Positions 7,821 to 16,098 of a stretch of 23,737 bases of DNA are shown one piece after another. The DNA comes from Lachnospiraceae bacterium (GTDB lineage: Bacteria > Bacillota > Clostridia > Lachnospirales > Lachnospiraceae). The stretch lies in contig SVEW01000014.1 of assembly GCA_015057205.1 (NCBI GenBank), forward strand, positions 1 to 23,737. The letters are read 5' to 3'. Position 1 is the first letter of the stretch. Each line of letters starts with the position of its first letter. The notes below the pieces were generated by a model. It was not told where the DNA came from. It ran no database searches and was given only the letters and a program-made list of their open reading frames with translations. Position numbers and translations under genes: made by a program.

Positions 7821-8675
7821 TTAGAAAATGATGTCTGGTCGTTTTAATTCCCAAAAGGCCAAAGTGCTGGCAGAGGCTACGTTTAAAGAATCTACCCCTT
7901 TTGCCATTGGAATTTTTACTACATAATCGGATTTTGCAATGGTCTCTTCGGAAAGGCCATGACCTTCACTTCCCATAAGAATCGCAAGTTTATCGATGGA
8001 TTTTAGAATCGGGTCATTGATAAAGATGCAATCGTCGGTTAGAGCAAGGGCAGCAGTGGTAAAGCCTTGCCGGTGGAGAATGTCAATGTAGTGCGATGAA
8101 GGAGCGGATTCCAATCGGGTATAGGGAATCTGAAAAACACAGCCCATACTTACTCTGGCAGCCCGGCGATAAAGGGGATCCGAACAATCCGGTGTTAATA
8201 CAATACCATCCATGAAAAGCGCAGCCGCTGAGCGAAAAATGGAGCCGATATTAGCCGGATTATCAACGGATTCTAATACCACAAGCCGTTTGGCATCTGC
8301 GCACAGAGCCGCTAATGATTTCATAGGGGTTCGACGCAGGCAGGCAAGCAGGCCCCTTGTAACCGCATAGCCCGGAATGTGGCGTAACAATTCTTTCGGA
8401 ACGAGATATACCTTCGTATTCGGATAATTGGCCAAAAGGGTACGAATTTCCATGTCGGCATCCGATGGAGAGTCACAGGCAAAGACTTCTTCTTCCACCA
8501 AAAAACTTTCCGGTTCATATCCCGCAGCAAGTGCGCGGGATATCACTTTTGCACTTTCTGCAATAAAGAGTCCTTCTTTTGGTTCATAATAATGAAATAG
8601 CTGGCTTTCGTTTAGCTGAAAATATACGGCAAGATTCGGATGTTTACTATCAGTTATTTTTTCTATTTTATTCAT
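7821..8675 (-). CDS. RNA 2'-O-ribose methyltransferase, SpoU/TrmH family
   Basis: A 284-residue protein with a substrate-binding N-terminal domain (about residues 1-125) and a SpoU-type knotted methylase domain. The three SpoU motifs are intact: motif 1, NPANIGSIFRSA at 139-150, with the conserved N and R; motif 2, MGSEGHGLS at 234-242; motif 3, IPMAKGVDSLNVASAS at 255-270. These bind SAM in a trefoil knot and methylate a ribose 2'-OH in rRNA or tRNA. The target nucleotide cannot be predicted from sequence. The start has a GAAAGG ribosome binding site about 8 bases upstream. It is monocistronic, converges on cbiA, and diverges from the NlpC/P60 gene. Confidence 0.9.
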   Translation of the reverse strand: MNKIEKITDSKHPNLAVYFQLNESQLFHYYEPKEGLFIAESAKVISRALAAGYEPESFLVEEEVFACDSPSDADMEIRTLLANYPNTKVYLVPKELLRHIPGYAVTRGLLACLRRTPMKSLAALCADAKRLVVLESVDNPANIGSIFRSAAALFMDGIVLTPDCSDPLYRRAARVSMGCVFQIPYTRLESAPSSHYIDILHRQGFTTAALALTDDCIFINDPILKSIDKLAILMGSEGHGLSEETIAKSDYVVKIPMAKGVDSLNVASASTLAFWELKRPDIIF

Positions 8676-8708
8676 AGGTAATCCTTTCGTGATGAACTAT
8701 TCAATAAC

Positions 8709-8737
8709 AGTATACTATAAAATCGTGACTTTTTCAC
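8709..8737 (-). promoter_or_regulatory. Predicted promoter of the SpoU methyltransferase gene
   Basis: On the minus strand a -35 GTGAAA (8732-8737) and a -10 TATACT (8709-8714) are separated by 17 bases. It lies about 35 bases upstream of the start codon. The -35 box overlaps the palindrome shared with the divergent promoter. Seen by eye only. Confidence 0.5.
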
Positions 8738-8753
8738 ATTTATGTGATATGAT
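8725..8753 (+). promoter_or_regulatory. Predicted promoter of the NlpC/P60 gene
   Basis: A -35 GTGACT (8725-8730) and a -10 TATGAT (8748-8753) are exactly 17 bases apart. The spacer contains the inverted repeat TCACAT-TT-ATGTGA (8734-8747), a possible operator placed to block RNA polymerase. The start codon is at 8796, with GAAGGAG as ribosome binding site at about 8780-8786. Confidence 0.55.
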
Positions 8754-8795
8754 ACTGTCTCGTAGGCAAAAAAGCAGTATGAAGGAGATCGAGAA

Positions 8796-9581
8796 ATGAA
8801 AAAAGTAGTAGCATATTTCTTGAGCGCAATTTGCGCAATTGGTTTGTTAGCGGAAGCGGCACCACTAAATGCAGTGCAGGCTAGTGGAAGAACGGCTTAT
8901 GTGGCACTTCACCAGATTACCGTGCACACCAGCGATGACAATGATTCCAAAGAAGAGTATATTCCGTATCGTACGAAAGTTACGAAGTATACCAACGAAG
9001 AAGATGGTTGGATTAAGTTAAAGGTGAATGGAAAGATTCGCTGGCACTATAGTCATGAAGGAGAAAATTCATTGGTGTACTCCATGCCGAAACCAAATTT
9101 TAAAGGACAGAATAAGTATCAGACCCGCGTTTTAAAGGTGGCAAAGAAAGTATATACCAAATGGAAGACAGCATATGGACACAATGCATCGGAAGGAAAG
9201 AAAGCAAAGAATGGCAAACGATATTTTGACTGTTCCGGTTTTGTATCCTATTGCTTGAATACCGGAATGCACAAATATAGCAAAAAATACCAGCTTTCCA
9301 AGAATATCAAAACCATTTATAACACTAAGAAAGTTGGTAAATGGAAAGTGAAGAAAATTTTATCCAATAAGTTGAAAGAATCAAAACTTAAGCCGGGTGA
9401 TGTGCTTTTCTTTAAGTTAAATGGTGGTAAAGATAAGTATGATCATTGTGCAATTTATTTGGGAAATGGCGAAATGATTCACAGCACCCATAACTTTGGT
9501 GGAAAAGTAAGATTGATGCCGCTAACCGGCATTTATGAAGACGGATTTGTGGCAGCAAAACGTTATATACCAGCTAAATAA
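8796..9581 (+). CDS. Secreted NlpC/P60-family cell-wall hydrolase
   Basis: A 261-residue exported protein. Residues 1 to about 30 are a signal peptide (lysines, a hydrophobic stretch, then VQASG). Residues about 33-85 resemble a bacterial SH3-like domain, ending in a tryptophan-containing GWIKLKVNGKIRWHYS. The C-terminal part is an NlpC/P60-type cysteine peptidase fold: FDCSGFVSYCLN carries the catalytic Cys, LKPGDVLFFK is the usual strand before the active site, and DHCAIYLGNGEMIHSTH contains the catalytic His and a further His. Such enzymes cut peptide bonds in peptidoglycan stem peptides, often D-Glu to meso-DAP. The linker and core are very lysine-rich, suggesting attachment to the anionic wall. 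It has its own promoter and terminator. The exact bond cut is not predictable. Confidence 0.87.
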   Translation: MKKVVAYFLSAICAIGLLAEAAPLNAVQASGRTAYVALHQITVHTSDDNDSKEEYIPYRTKVTKYTNEEDGWIKLKVNGKIRWHYSHEGENSLVYSMPKPNFKGQNKYQTRVLKVAKKVYTKWKTAYGHNASEGKKAKNGKRYFDCSGFVSYCLNTGMHKYSKKYQLSKNIKTIYNTKKVGKWKVKKILSNKLKESKLKPGDVLFFKLNGGKDKYDHCAIYLGNGEMIHSTHNFGGKVRLMPLTGIYEDGFVAAKRYIPAK

Positions 9582-9589
9582 AGCGAAAG

Positions 9590-9613
9590 GGCTCCCGTTT
9601 GGGAGCCTTTTTT
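9590..9613 (+). terminator. Rho-independent terminator after the NlpC/P60 gene
   Basis: A perfect 7-bp stem GGCTCCC/GGGAGCC with a GTTT loop is followed by six T residues, 9 bases after the stop codon. Confidence 0.93.
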
Positions 9614-9668
9614 ATGTAACGAAAATATAAACGTTGTATAAATATTGATACAAGAAACCAAAAAAGAC

Positions 9669-9697
9669 TTGCAGGTTTCCGAAAAATATAGTAGAAT
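9669..9697 (+). promoter_or_regulatory. Predicted promoter of the hypB operon
   Basis: TTGCAG (9669-9674) and TAGAAT (9692-9697) are 17 bases apart. The -35 is a weak match and the -10 good. A leader of about 105 bases follows and contains a weak hairpin, GCTCT/AGAGC (9738-9742 with 9752-9756). Nothing else is recognised in this leader. Confidence 0.45.
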
Positions 9698-9807
9698 ATT
9701 AGTATAAAAAATGACCAACATTCATTATTTTTTAAACGCTCTGTTAAAAAAAGAGCAAAGAATGTGTGCATGTTGTCTATTTTAGTAAGATATTCCGGAG
9801 GTTTTTT

Positions 9808-10479
9808 ATGGAAAAAGAGGTACGCGTCATTGAGGTGAAGCGGAGCATTTTTGAGGATAATAACAAAGATGCTGACAGATTGAGAGGGGAATTAAAGGAG
9901 AAGGGTGTATTTTTATTAAATCTGATGTCCTCCCCGGGATCGGGTAAAACCACAACGTTGTTGGCGCTGGCTAAGGCGCTTGAAGGAAGAGTAAAGATGG
10001 GCGTTATGGAAGCGGATATTGATTCGGCGGTGGATGCTGAGACAATGTTAGAACATGGTATTAAATCGATTCAGATTCATACCGGAGGTATGTGCCATCT
10101 GGATGCGGATATGACAAGACAGGGACTATATGAATTTGGTCTGGATGAGGCTGAATTGATTGTTCTTGAGAATGTGGGAAATCTGGTTTGTCCGGCAGAA
10201 TTTGATACCGGCGCGGTAAAAAATATGACTATATTGTCGGTACCGGAGGGAGATGACAAGCCGCAGAAATATCCATTGATGTATGAAACCTGCGATTTGT
10301 TAGTCGTGAATAAGACGGATGTATTACCGTATTTTGATTTTGATAAAGAAAATGTGGAGAAGTATGCGCGACTTCGGAATCCAAACATTGACATTATATA
10401 TATTTCGGCCAAGACCGGTGAAGGGATTGACCAGCTGGCGGACTGGATTGTGAAGGAAGTTCAGGAGTGGCGCAAATAA
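9808..10479 (+). CDS. hypB: Nickel-insertion GTPase HypB
   Basis: A 223-residue G3E GTPase that, with HypA, delivers nickel to metalloenzymes, classically [NiFe]-hydrogenase. The P-loop SSPGSGKTTT is at 41-50, EADIDSAVDAE at 68-78, the metal-site GGMCHLD with Cys96-His97 at 93-99, and the HypB hallmark ENVGNLVCPAEFDTG at 121-135. The guanine-specificity motif NKTD is at 168-171. It lacks both the N-terminal high-affinity CxxCxxC motif of the E. coli type and a histidine-rich stretch, so it is a minimal HypB. The start ATG 9808 is 6 bases after GGAGG; an upstream in-frame ATG at 9766 has no such site. The next gene starts 29 bases downstream, and hypA follows that. Confidence 0.95.
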   Translation: MEKEVRVIEVKRSIFEDNNKDADRLRGELKEKGVFLLNLMSSPGSGKTTTLLALAKALEGRVKMGVMEADIDSAVDAETMLEHGIKSIQIHTGGMCHLDADMTRQGLYEFGLDEAELIVLENVGNLVCPAEFDTGAVKNMTILSVPEGDDKPQKYPLMYETCDLLVVNKTDVLPYFDFDKENVEKYARLRNPNIDIIYISAKTGEGIDQLADWIVKEVQEWRK

Positions 10480-10508
10480 TAGATATTTTAACAAGGGAGA
10501 TAAAAGAT

Positions 10509-13316
10509 ATGGCATTTGATATGGAAAAGTACAACCAGTGGCCGGCGAATCATAAGCATGATAATCCGCCGATGGACAAGATTGTGAAACTGGGAAAGAA
10601 AATCACCGACGTGGCAGGACACATGCTGCACGGTGTAAAAGTGGAAGATCCGGAGTATTGGGGTCTTGCTGAAATCATTACCGAAGAGCAGGCAGACATT
10701 GCTCTGAAAATGAAAAAAAGAACACCTTACACATTTAAGGAAATGTGCAACTTGTGCGGCATTTCCAAAGAGGGAGAGGAAGCGTTCCAGAAACAGTTAG
10801 ATGAAATGAGTTATATCGGACTTTTGGAGTACGATTATGGCTATCATTATGATCACAACGGACGTACCCATGAGCAGACGGAACGTCGCTATATTTTACC
10901 GATGTTTGTACCGGGTTCTGCGGAACTTTTCAATATGGAGGAGTTACCGGACAGAAGTAATCCGCGTCTTGCAAATCATCCGGACGTGGCGGCATTCTTT
11001 GAGCGAATGACTTATTTGCCGTTAGCCGGCGTAACGCAGATGGTTCCTCCTGGAGGTGCCGGAATCGGTATGCATGTTATTCCGGTGGAAAAAGCGATTG
11101 AAATGGAGAATACTTCTGTTGATTTGGAACATCTTTCCTATTGGCTTAAGAAATACGAAGGCCATATTGGCGTTGGACGTTGTTCCTGCCGTGCATCTCG
11201 TAAAGCCATTGGAGAAGGTGTGGCAGATGACGATTTTGGATGGTGTATCGGTGTAGGTGATTTTGCAGATTATTGCCGTGAAACCGGAAAAGGTCATGAT
11301 ATCACCTACGATGAGGCAATGGCAATTTTGAAACGTGCTGAGGAAAATGGATTTGTTCACCAGATTACCAATATTGATGGTGAAAATAAGATTTTTGGTA
11401 TTTGTAACTGTAATGTCAACATTTGTAACGCGCTTCGTACCTCTCAGTTATTTAATACACCGAATATGTCCCGTTCTGCATACGTTGCACACGTAGATGC
11501 GGAAAAGTGTGTTGCCTGCGGACGTTGTGTAGAGTATTGCCCAGCCGGCGCCACCAGACTTGGACAGAAGCTTTGCTTGAAAGATGGCAGCAAAGTGCAG
11601 TATCCGAAGCAGGAATTGCCGGATGCAACCAAGTGGGGCGAGGATAAATGGGATCCGGATTATCGCGATAACAACCGTATTAATAGCCACAAAACCGGTA
11701 CGGCACCATGTAAGACAGCTTGTCCGGCACATATTGCGGTGCAGGGATATTTGAAAATGGCTTCTCAGGGAAGATATACGGATGCATTAGCGCTTATTAA
11801 AAAACAGAATCCATTCCCGGCAGTGTGCGGACGTATTTGTAACCGTCGTTGTGAGGATGCTTGCACCAGAGGAACCATTGACCAGGCAGTGGCAATTGAT
11901 GCAGTAAAGAAGTTTATTGCAGAAAGAGATTTGAAGGCGGAAACCCGCTACATTCCGAAGAAAGTTGTACCGGCAAGTATCCATATGGATCATTTTGATG
12001 AAAAAATAGCCATTATCGGTGGAGGTCCGGCAGGACTTTCTGCAGCCTTCTACTTAGCGGAAAAAGGATACTTCCCGACTGTTTTCGAGAAAAACGAAAT
12101 GGCCGGTGGTATGCTTCGCTACGGAATCCCTTCCTATAAATTAGAGAAGGATGTCATTGAAGCAGAAATCGATGTTATGCGTGAAATGGGTGTTGAAATC
12201 AAGACCGGCGTAGAAGTGGGAAAAGATATAACATTAGAGGAACTTCGTAAACAGGGTTATAAGGCATTTTACATTGCCATCGGATGTAGCGCAGGACGTC
12301 GCCCGGGTATCCCCGGTGATACAGCGGAAGGAACCTTTACTGCAATTGATTACTTACATGATGCAAATACCGGTAATACCCATTTTGAAGGAAAGGTGGT
12401 TGTTGTCGGTGGTGGTAACGTGGCGATCGACGCATCCCGTGTATCGGCAAGAAGCGGAGCGGCTGAAGTTACCCAGCTTTGTTTAGAGTCTGAAAAAGAA
12501 ATGCCGGCAAGTGATGAAGAAGTGCGTGAAGCTGGCGAAGACGGTGTAACCATCAAGTGTGGATGGGGACCGAAGGAAGTTCTTACTAAGGATGGCAAGG
12601 TAACCGGTATCGTATTTAAGAAATGTCTGTCTGTTAAGAATGCAGAAGGTCGTTTTGCACCGACGTATGATGAGAACGAAACCATCACCATTACCTGTGA
12701 TCGTATTATTTTTGCGGTAGGACAGCAAAGTGTCTGGGGAAATCTTGTTAAGAATGAAAAGGTTTCCTTTAATGGACCGGCTATCGTTGCAGACAAATTA
12801 ACCTATCAGACAGAACAGCCGGATATTTTCGTGGGTGGTGACGTTTATACCGGACCGAAGTTTGCAATCGATGCTATTGCAGCTGGACATTATGCGGCAG
12901 AATCTCTGCATCGTTACGTACACAATGGACATATGACGATCGGACGTAACCGCTGGGAGTTTAACGAGCTTGACAAGGATAATATTTCTGTAGAAAGTTA
13001 TGATAATTCTTCCCGCCAAGTGGAAGGTGTAGACAAACGGATTCCGGAAAAATCCTTTAAAGATGCCCACCTTACTTTTACGGAGGAACAGGTTCGCAAA
13101 GAAACTGCACGTTGCTTAGGTTGTGGTGCAACCATCGTGGATGAGAATAAGTGTATTGGTTGCGGAGTATGTACTACAAAATGTGAATTTGATGCTATTA
13201 CGTTACATCGTGATCATCCGGAATGCACCAAAATGGTACCGGCAGAAGATAAGTTGAAACACATTTTGCCATATCAGATTAAACGTGTAGGCAAAATTAT
13301 TACGCATAGAAAATAA
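10509..13316 (+). CDS. Multi-cluster Fe-S/FAD pyridine-nucleotide oxidoreductase (GltD-like)
   Basis: A 935-residue electron-transfer protein with several parts in order. Residues 1-320 form a helical domain with a cysteine set I cannot assign to a named cluster (CSCR at 225-228, Cys246, Cys256, CNCNVNIC at 299-306). Next is a ferredoxin motif CVACGRCVEYC (334-344). A GltD-type N-domain has cysteines 401, 405, 440, 444, 448 and 452, which usually bind two Fe-S clusters. Then comes a two-dinucleotide-fold flavoprotein with the FAD motif IIGGGPAGLSAA (502-513) and the NAD(P) motif VVGGGNVAIDASR (632-644). Last are CLGCG (869-873) and a second ferredoxin motif CIGCGVCTTKC (882-892). It probably moves electrons between NAD(P)H and ferredoxin-like partners in the cytoplasm. 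Its place between hypB and hypA suggests a link to a nickel enzyme. The start ATG 10509 follows AAGGGAG by 9 bases. Confidence 0.9.
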   Translation: MAFDMEKYNQWPANHKHDNPPMDKIVKLGKKITDVAGHMLHGVKVEDPEYWGLAEIITEEQADIALKMKKRTPYTFKEMCNLCGISKEGEEAFQKQLDEMSYIGLLEYDYGYHYDHNGRTHEQTERRYILPMFVPGSAELFNMEELPDRSNPRLANHPDVAAFFERMTYLPLAGVTQMVPPGGAGIGMHVIPVEKAIEMENTSVDLEHLSYWLKKYEGHIGVGRCSCRASRKAIGEGVADDDFGWCIGVGDFADYCRETGKGHDITYDEAMAILKRAEENGFVHQITNIDGENKIFGICNCNVNICNALRTSQLFNTPNMSRSAYVAHVDAEKCVACGRCVEYCPAGATRLGQKLCLKDGSKVQYPKQELPDATKWGEDKWDPDYRDNNRINSHKTGTAPCKTACPAHIAVQGYLKMASQGRYTDALALIKKQNPFPAVCGRICNRRCEDACTRGTIDQAVAIDAVKKFIAERDLKAETRYIPKKVVPASIHMDHFDEKIAIIGGGPAGLSAAFYLAEKGYFPTVFEKNEMAGGMLRYGIPSYKLEKDVIEAEIDVMREMGVEIKTGVEVGKDITLEELRKQGYKAFYIAIGCSAGRRPGIPGDTAEGTFTAIDYLHDANTGNTHFEGKVVVVGGGNVAIDASRVSARSGAAEVTQLCLESEKEMPASDEEVREAGEDGVTIKCGWGPKEVLTKDGKVTGIVFKKCLSVKNAEGRFAPTYDENETITITCDRIIFAVGQQSVWGNLVKNEKVSFNGPAIVADKLTYQTEQPDIFVGGDVYTGPKFAIDAIAAGHYAAESLHRYVHNGHMTIGRNRWEFNELDKDNISVESYDNSSRQVEGVDKRIPEKSFKDAHLTFTEEQVRKETARCLGCGATIVDENKCIGCGVCTTKCEFDAITLHRDHPECTKMVPAEDKLKHILPYQIKRVGKIITHRK

Positions 13317-13327
13317 AGGGTGTTAAC

Positions 13328-13672
13328 ATGCATGAGTTAGGTGTTGTTTTTTATGTTGTAAAGGACGTAAAAAACGTTGCAGAAGAGAATAAGGTGGAAA
13401 AAGTCAATTCTGTTACCCTTCAGATTGGTGAGGTTTCCGGTATCATTCATGAGTATTTGATTGATTGCTGGAACTGGGCCAGAAAAAAAGAACCGGTTAT
13501 GGAAGAGGCGGAGATGTTCATTGAACAGATTGATGCCGTTACCTTCTGCGAAGATTGTAAGAAAGAATATGGAACCGTGGAACATGGTAAAACCTGCCCT
13601 CATTGCGGCAGTGAACATACCTACCTTGTCCGGGGAAATGAATTTCTGATAAAAGAAATAGAAGTGGTATAA
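13328..13672 (+). CDS. hypA: Nickel-binding metallochaperone HypA
   Basis: A 114-residue HypA. The N-terminal MHE motif (His2, Glu3) is the nickel-binding site of the family, and the zinc site is formed by two CxxC pairs, Cys74/Cys77 and Cys90/Cys93. It binds nickel, docks on HypB and passes the metal to the target enzyme. The ribosome binding site AAGGG lies 7 bases before the ATG, and the gene starts 11 bases after the oxidoreductase stop, so hypB, oxidoreductase and hypA form one transcript ending at the terminator just downstream. No hypC, D, E, F or hydrogenase or urease subunit is visible here. Confidence 0.95.
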   Translation: MHELGVVFYVVKDVKNVAEENKVEKVNSVTLQIGEVSGIIHEYLIDCWNWARKKEPVMEEAEMFIEQIDAVTFCEDCKKEYGTVEHGKTCPHCGSEHTYLVRGNEFLIKEIEVV

Positions 13673-13683
13673 ATCGTTATGCA

Positions 13684-13733
13684 GGGGCTGTCGCACTAGA
13701 TGGTAAATCCATCTGGGCGACGCCCCTTGTTTT
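13684..13733 (+). terminator. Two-part stem-loop terminator of the hypB-hypA operon
   Basis: An outer stem GGGGC-(T)-GTCGC (13684-13694) pairs with GCGAC-GCCCC (13717-13726). It encloses an inner hairpin AGATGG/CCATCT (13698-13703, 13709-13714). TTGTTTT follows. It lies 11 bases after hypA and also ends 23 bases before the convergent M56 gene. Confidence 0.88.
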
Positions 13734-13755
13734 GTGTCTATTTCCCCAATCCTAT

Positions 13756-16098
13756 TTACGTTTCCGAATTTATCACCACGCGCACACAGCATTTTTCTTT
13801 CGGGGTTGTGTATATGGTATAGTCGTCCAAAGCGTTCTTGTGCGCTTTTACATAGTCGCCAAATTCTTTCCTGGAAAGCTCCTTGTATCCGTAAGTATCA
13901 GGGGCGTAGATTTTGGCATTCGGGTGAAAGACGTAGTGGTATTCTCCCAGGTATTCATCACTGGCTGCGTTTAGGAACAATCCCCATTGATCACTACTGG
14001 AGATGCCAACATCTTTCTTAAGAAAAATAAGTGAATCTGAAAAGATATCCGTTCCGTCTCCAAGAATGTCCCCAAAGTGCCCTTTCTGTGGCACTTCATA
14101 CTCGATGCCATTTGCAATAAAGCAGGGGCATCCATCCCATGCCGGATAGATTACCTTCATGGTTCCGTCAGCAAGGGTAAGATAGAGCGGTGTATAAAAA
14201 GGACAACCGCTTCTGCCTTTCATTGGCTTGGAATTGTTAATGCACTCGGTAAAAGCTTTCATGATTTCCGGGTCATCAATTTCGTGTTTTATCATACTGG
14301 CTTCCTGAAAAAAGCTAACCATCTGCAAATTCTTTAGCTTACCGGGGACCAGGGGAGTAGCTTTTCCGTAGGACAAGCCGCCAATATCCAGAAACAGAGG
14401 TTTGGTAAACATGATTTCTTCTCCGGCAGAGGTATCACTGTAACAAAGCTGGCCCAATAGATTTCCGCGTCCTTGCACCAGGAGATAAGCAGAAAGTTCC
14501 TGCCCATTCTTATCAGTAAATTTAATACCTTTCTCCCCATGTCGGGCAGCGTCTATAAAGCTTTCGCATTTTTCCAGTTTTTTAAAACAGCCCTTTGTGT
14601 AATCCTGTTGCATCAAACCGTGAAATTCCACATTGTAAATATAAAAATGCTTGTCATCGGTGCGGTGAATCCAAACTTCATTGCCCTTCTTAGATGCTGC
14701 AAATTCGGTTTTATGCTTTCCGCCAAGATCTTCGCAGTGAATGGATTGCAAATCCAAATTATCGGTAATACAGCTTTTTTCCTTGTCCCACGCATATAAT
14801 CCGCCATTTACGGTGAAAATGATCTTTTGGGCATCGGCATACAATAAGTTGGGCTGGGTGAAGACCGGTTCTGCAATATCTATTTTTCGTTCTTGAATTT
14901 CCAGCCGGGGCCCGCTGTAATCGTCCCAGGCATTCGGGTCATTCACAGCACCGGCGCTCTTGCTTGGGAAGGGGTGGTCTATATTTTTCCCGCTTTCGGA
15001 GGCAGATACACCACCTGTCAGAGTACAGCCGGATACCAGTAAAATAATAAGCAGGGCAGCTACTGTTGCCGGCACGCTGGATTTTTTGTATTTCAATATA
15101 TGAGAAATACGCACGCGGGCATTGTGTTCACCAAAGCAAAGAGCGCTTCGGGCAACGCTTTTATCCACAGCAAAGGAAAGTAGTAAGCTACTGTAGGCTT
15201 TGCGAATGTCGACTCCTTCGGTTGCCAAAACATATTCATCACAGCTCATTTCCATATCCTGTACTAGCAGGCGGTATGCAAGCCATACCAGCGGGTTGAA
15301 CCAGTAAATTCCAAGCAAAAGAGTAGCCAGCAGTTTGAAAAACGGATCAAAGCGCTTGATATGATACCGTTCATGCGCCAAAATATAGCGCTGCTGTGTA
15401 TCGGATAAACGGAAAGGAATGTAAATCTTAGGACGAACAATTCCTTTTACAAAAGGAGTGGAAATCCGGTCGCTTTCGTAGATGTTGTCTTTAAAAAGCA
15501 CAGCTGTTTCCAGTTCTCTCTTTAGGCGCAGTGCAGCCAACGTGTTTTTACCTATAAAGGTCAGGAATCCCACAATCCAGAGGCCGAAAAGCACTGGGAT
15601 GAAAGTACGCTCGGTATAGCCGGTGGGAATGGTGGCTTCGGTACCGCGAGATAGGATTGCATTCTTAGTTTTTCCTGATTCAGTAACGAAATTTTCTGCG
15701 TCAGAGCCGGTTTTTCCTTTTAAGACAGGGAAATTATCTTTTGTTGACGTAGAAAACGTATTGCTTTTGGCTACTTCAGACGGGATACTTGATTCTCCCT
15801 CGGTATAATTTTGAGAAGAATCGGTATTTGAATACGAATCTGCGGTATGAGAAATGGCTTTTCCTGTTTGGGTACTGCGTTCGGAAGAAACAATATGCTG
15901 TGGCACAACATTAAACACACTGATTATAGATGGCAGGGAAACGGGACAAAGAAGTCGTAGTCCCACCACTGCCCATAGCAGATAGGCATAGCGCCGGGGC
16001 AGTTTGCGAAAAAGAAGTCCCCGCACAACCAATACAATCAAAATGACCACAGAAATAGTAAGAAAGCTGTCATAAAAATAGTTAATCACTGTACTCAT
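13756..16098 (-). CDS. BlaR1-type M56 membrane metalloprotease sensor with novel C-terminal domain
   Basis: A protein of 780 residues (ATG 16098). Residues 1-65 hold two membrane segments; about 70-160 is a Ser/Thr/Asn-rich, poorly ordered insert; a further membrane segment lies near 165-185. The zinc metalloprotease domain has HERYH at about 242-246 and the downstream SCDEY glutamate near 288. A fourth hydrophobic segment (342-357) runs straight into VSGC, a lipobox-like site with Cys358. The last 420 residues are extracytoplasmic and not the penicillin-binding domain of BlaR1, because no SxxK/KTG set is visible. They are paralogous to the lipoprotein at 18316-19482. The family senses an external signal and triggers cleavage of the paired repressor. 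ATG 16098 is preceded by GGAGGG at 6 bases; a TTG just upstream is less likely. It overlaps blaI by 17 bases. Confidence 0.9.
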   Translation of the reverse strand: MSTVINYFYDSFLTISVVILIVLVVRGLLFRKLPRRYAYLLWAVVGLRLLCPVSLPSIISVFNVVPQHIVSSERSTQTGKAISHTADSYSNTDSSQNYTEGESSIPSEVAKSNTFSTSTKDNFPVLKGKTGSDAENFVTESGKTKNAILSRGTEATIPTGYTERTFIPVLFGLWIVGFLTFIGKNTLAALRLKRELETAVLFKDNIYESDRISTPFVKGIVRPKIYIPFRLSDTQQRYILAHERYHIKRFDPFFKLLATLLLGIYWFNPLVWLAYRLLVQDMEMSCDEYVLATEGVDIRKAYSSLLLSFAVDKSVARSALCFGEHNARVRISHILKYKKSSVPATVAALLIILLVSGCTLTGGVSASESGKNIDHPFPSKSAGAVNDPNAWDDYSGPRLEIQERKIDIAEPVFTQPNLLYADAQKIIFTVNGGLYAWDKEKSCITDNLDLQSIHCEDLGGKHKTEFAASKKGNEVWIHRTDDKHFYIYNVEFHGLMQQDYTKGCFKKLEKCESFIDAARHGEKGIKFTDKNGQELSAYLLVQGRGNLLGQLCYSDTSAGEEIMFTKPLFLDIGGLSYGKATPLVPGKLKNLQMVSFFQEASMIKHEIDDPEIMKAFTECINNSKPMKGRSGCPFYTPLYLTLADGTMKVIYPAWDGCPCFIANGIEYEVPQKGHFGDILGDGTDIFSDSLIFLKKDVGISSSDQWGLFLNAASDEYLGEYHYVFHPNAKIYAPDTYGYKELSRKEFGDYVKAHKNALDDYTIYTTPKEKCCVRVVINSET

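Noticed and set aside
13337..13792. 151-residue minus-strand frame opposite hypA
   Set aside because: It is the shadow of hypA and its terminator, rich in Phe and Asn, with no family resemblance.
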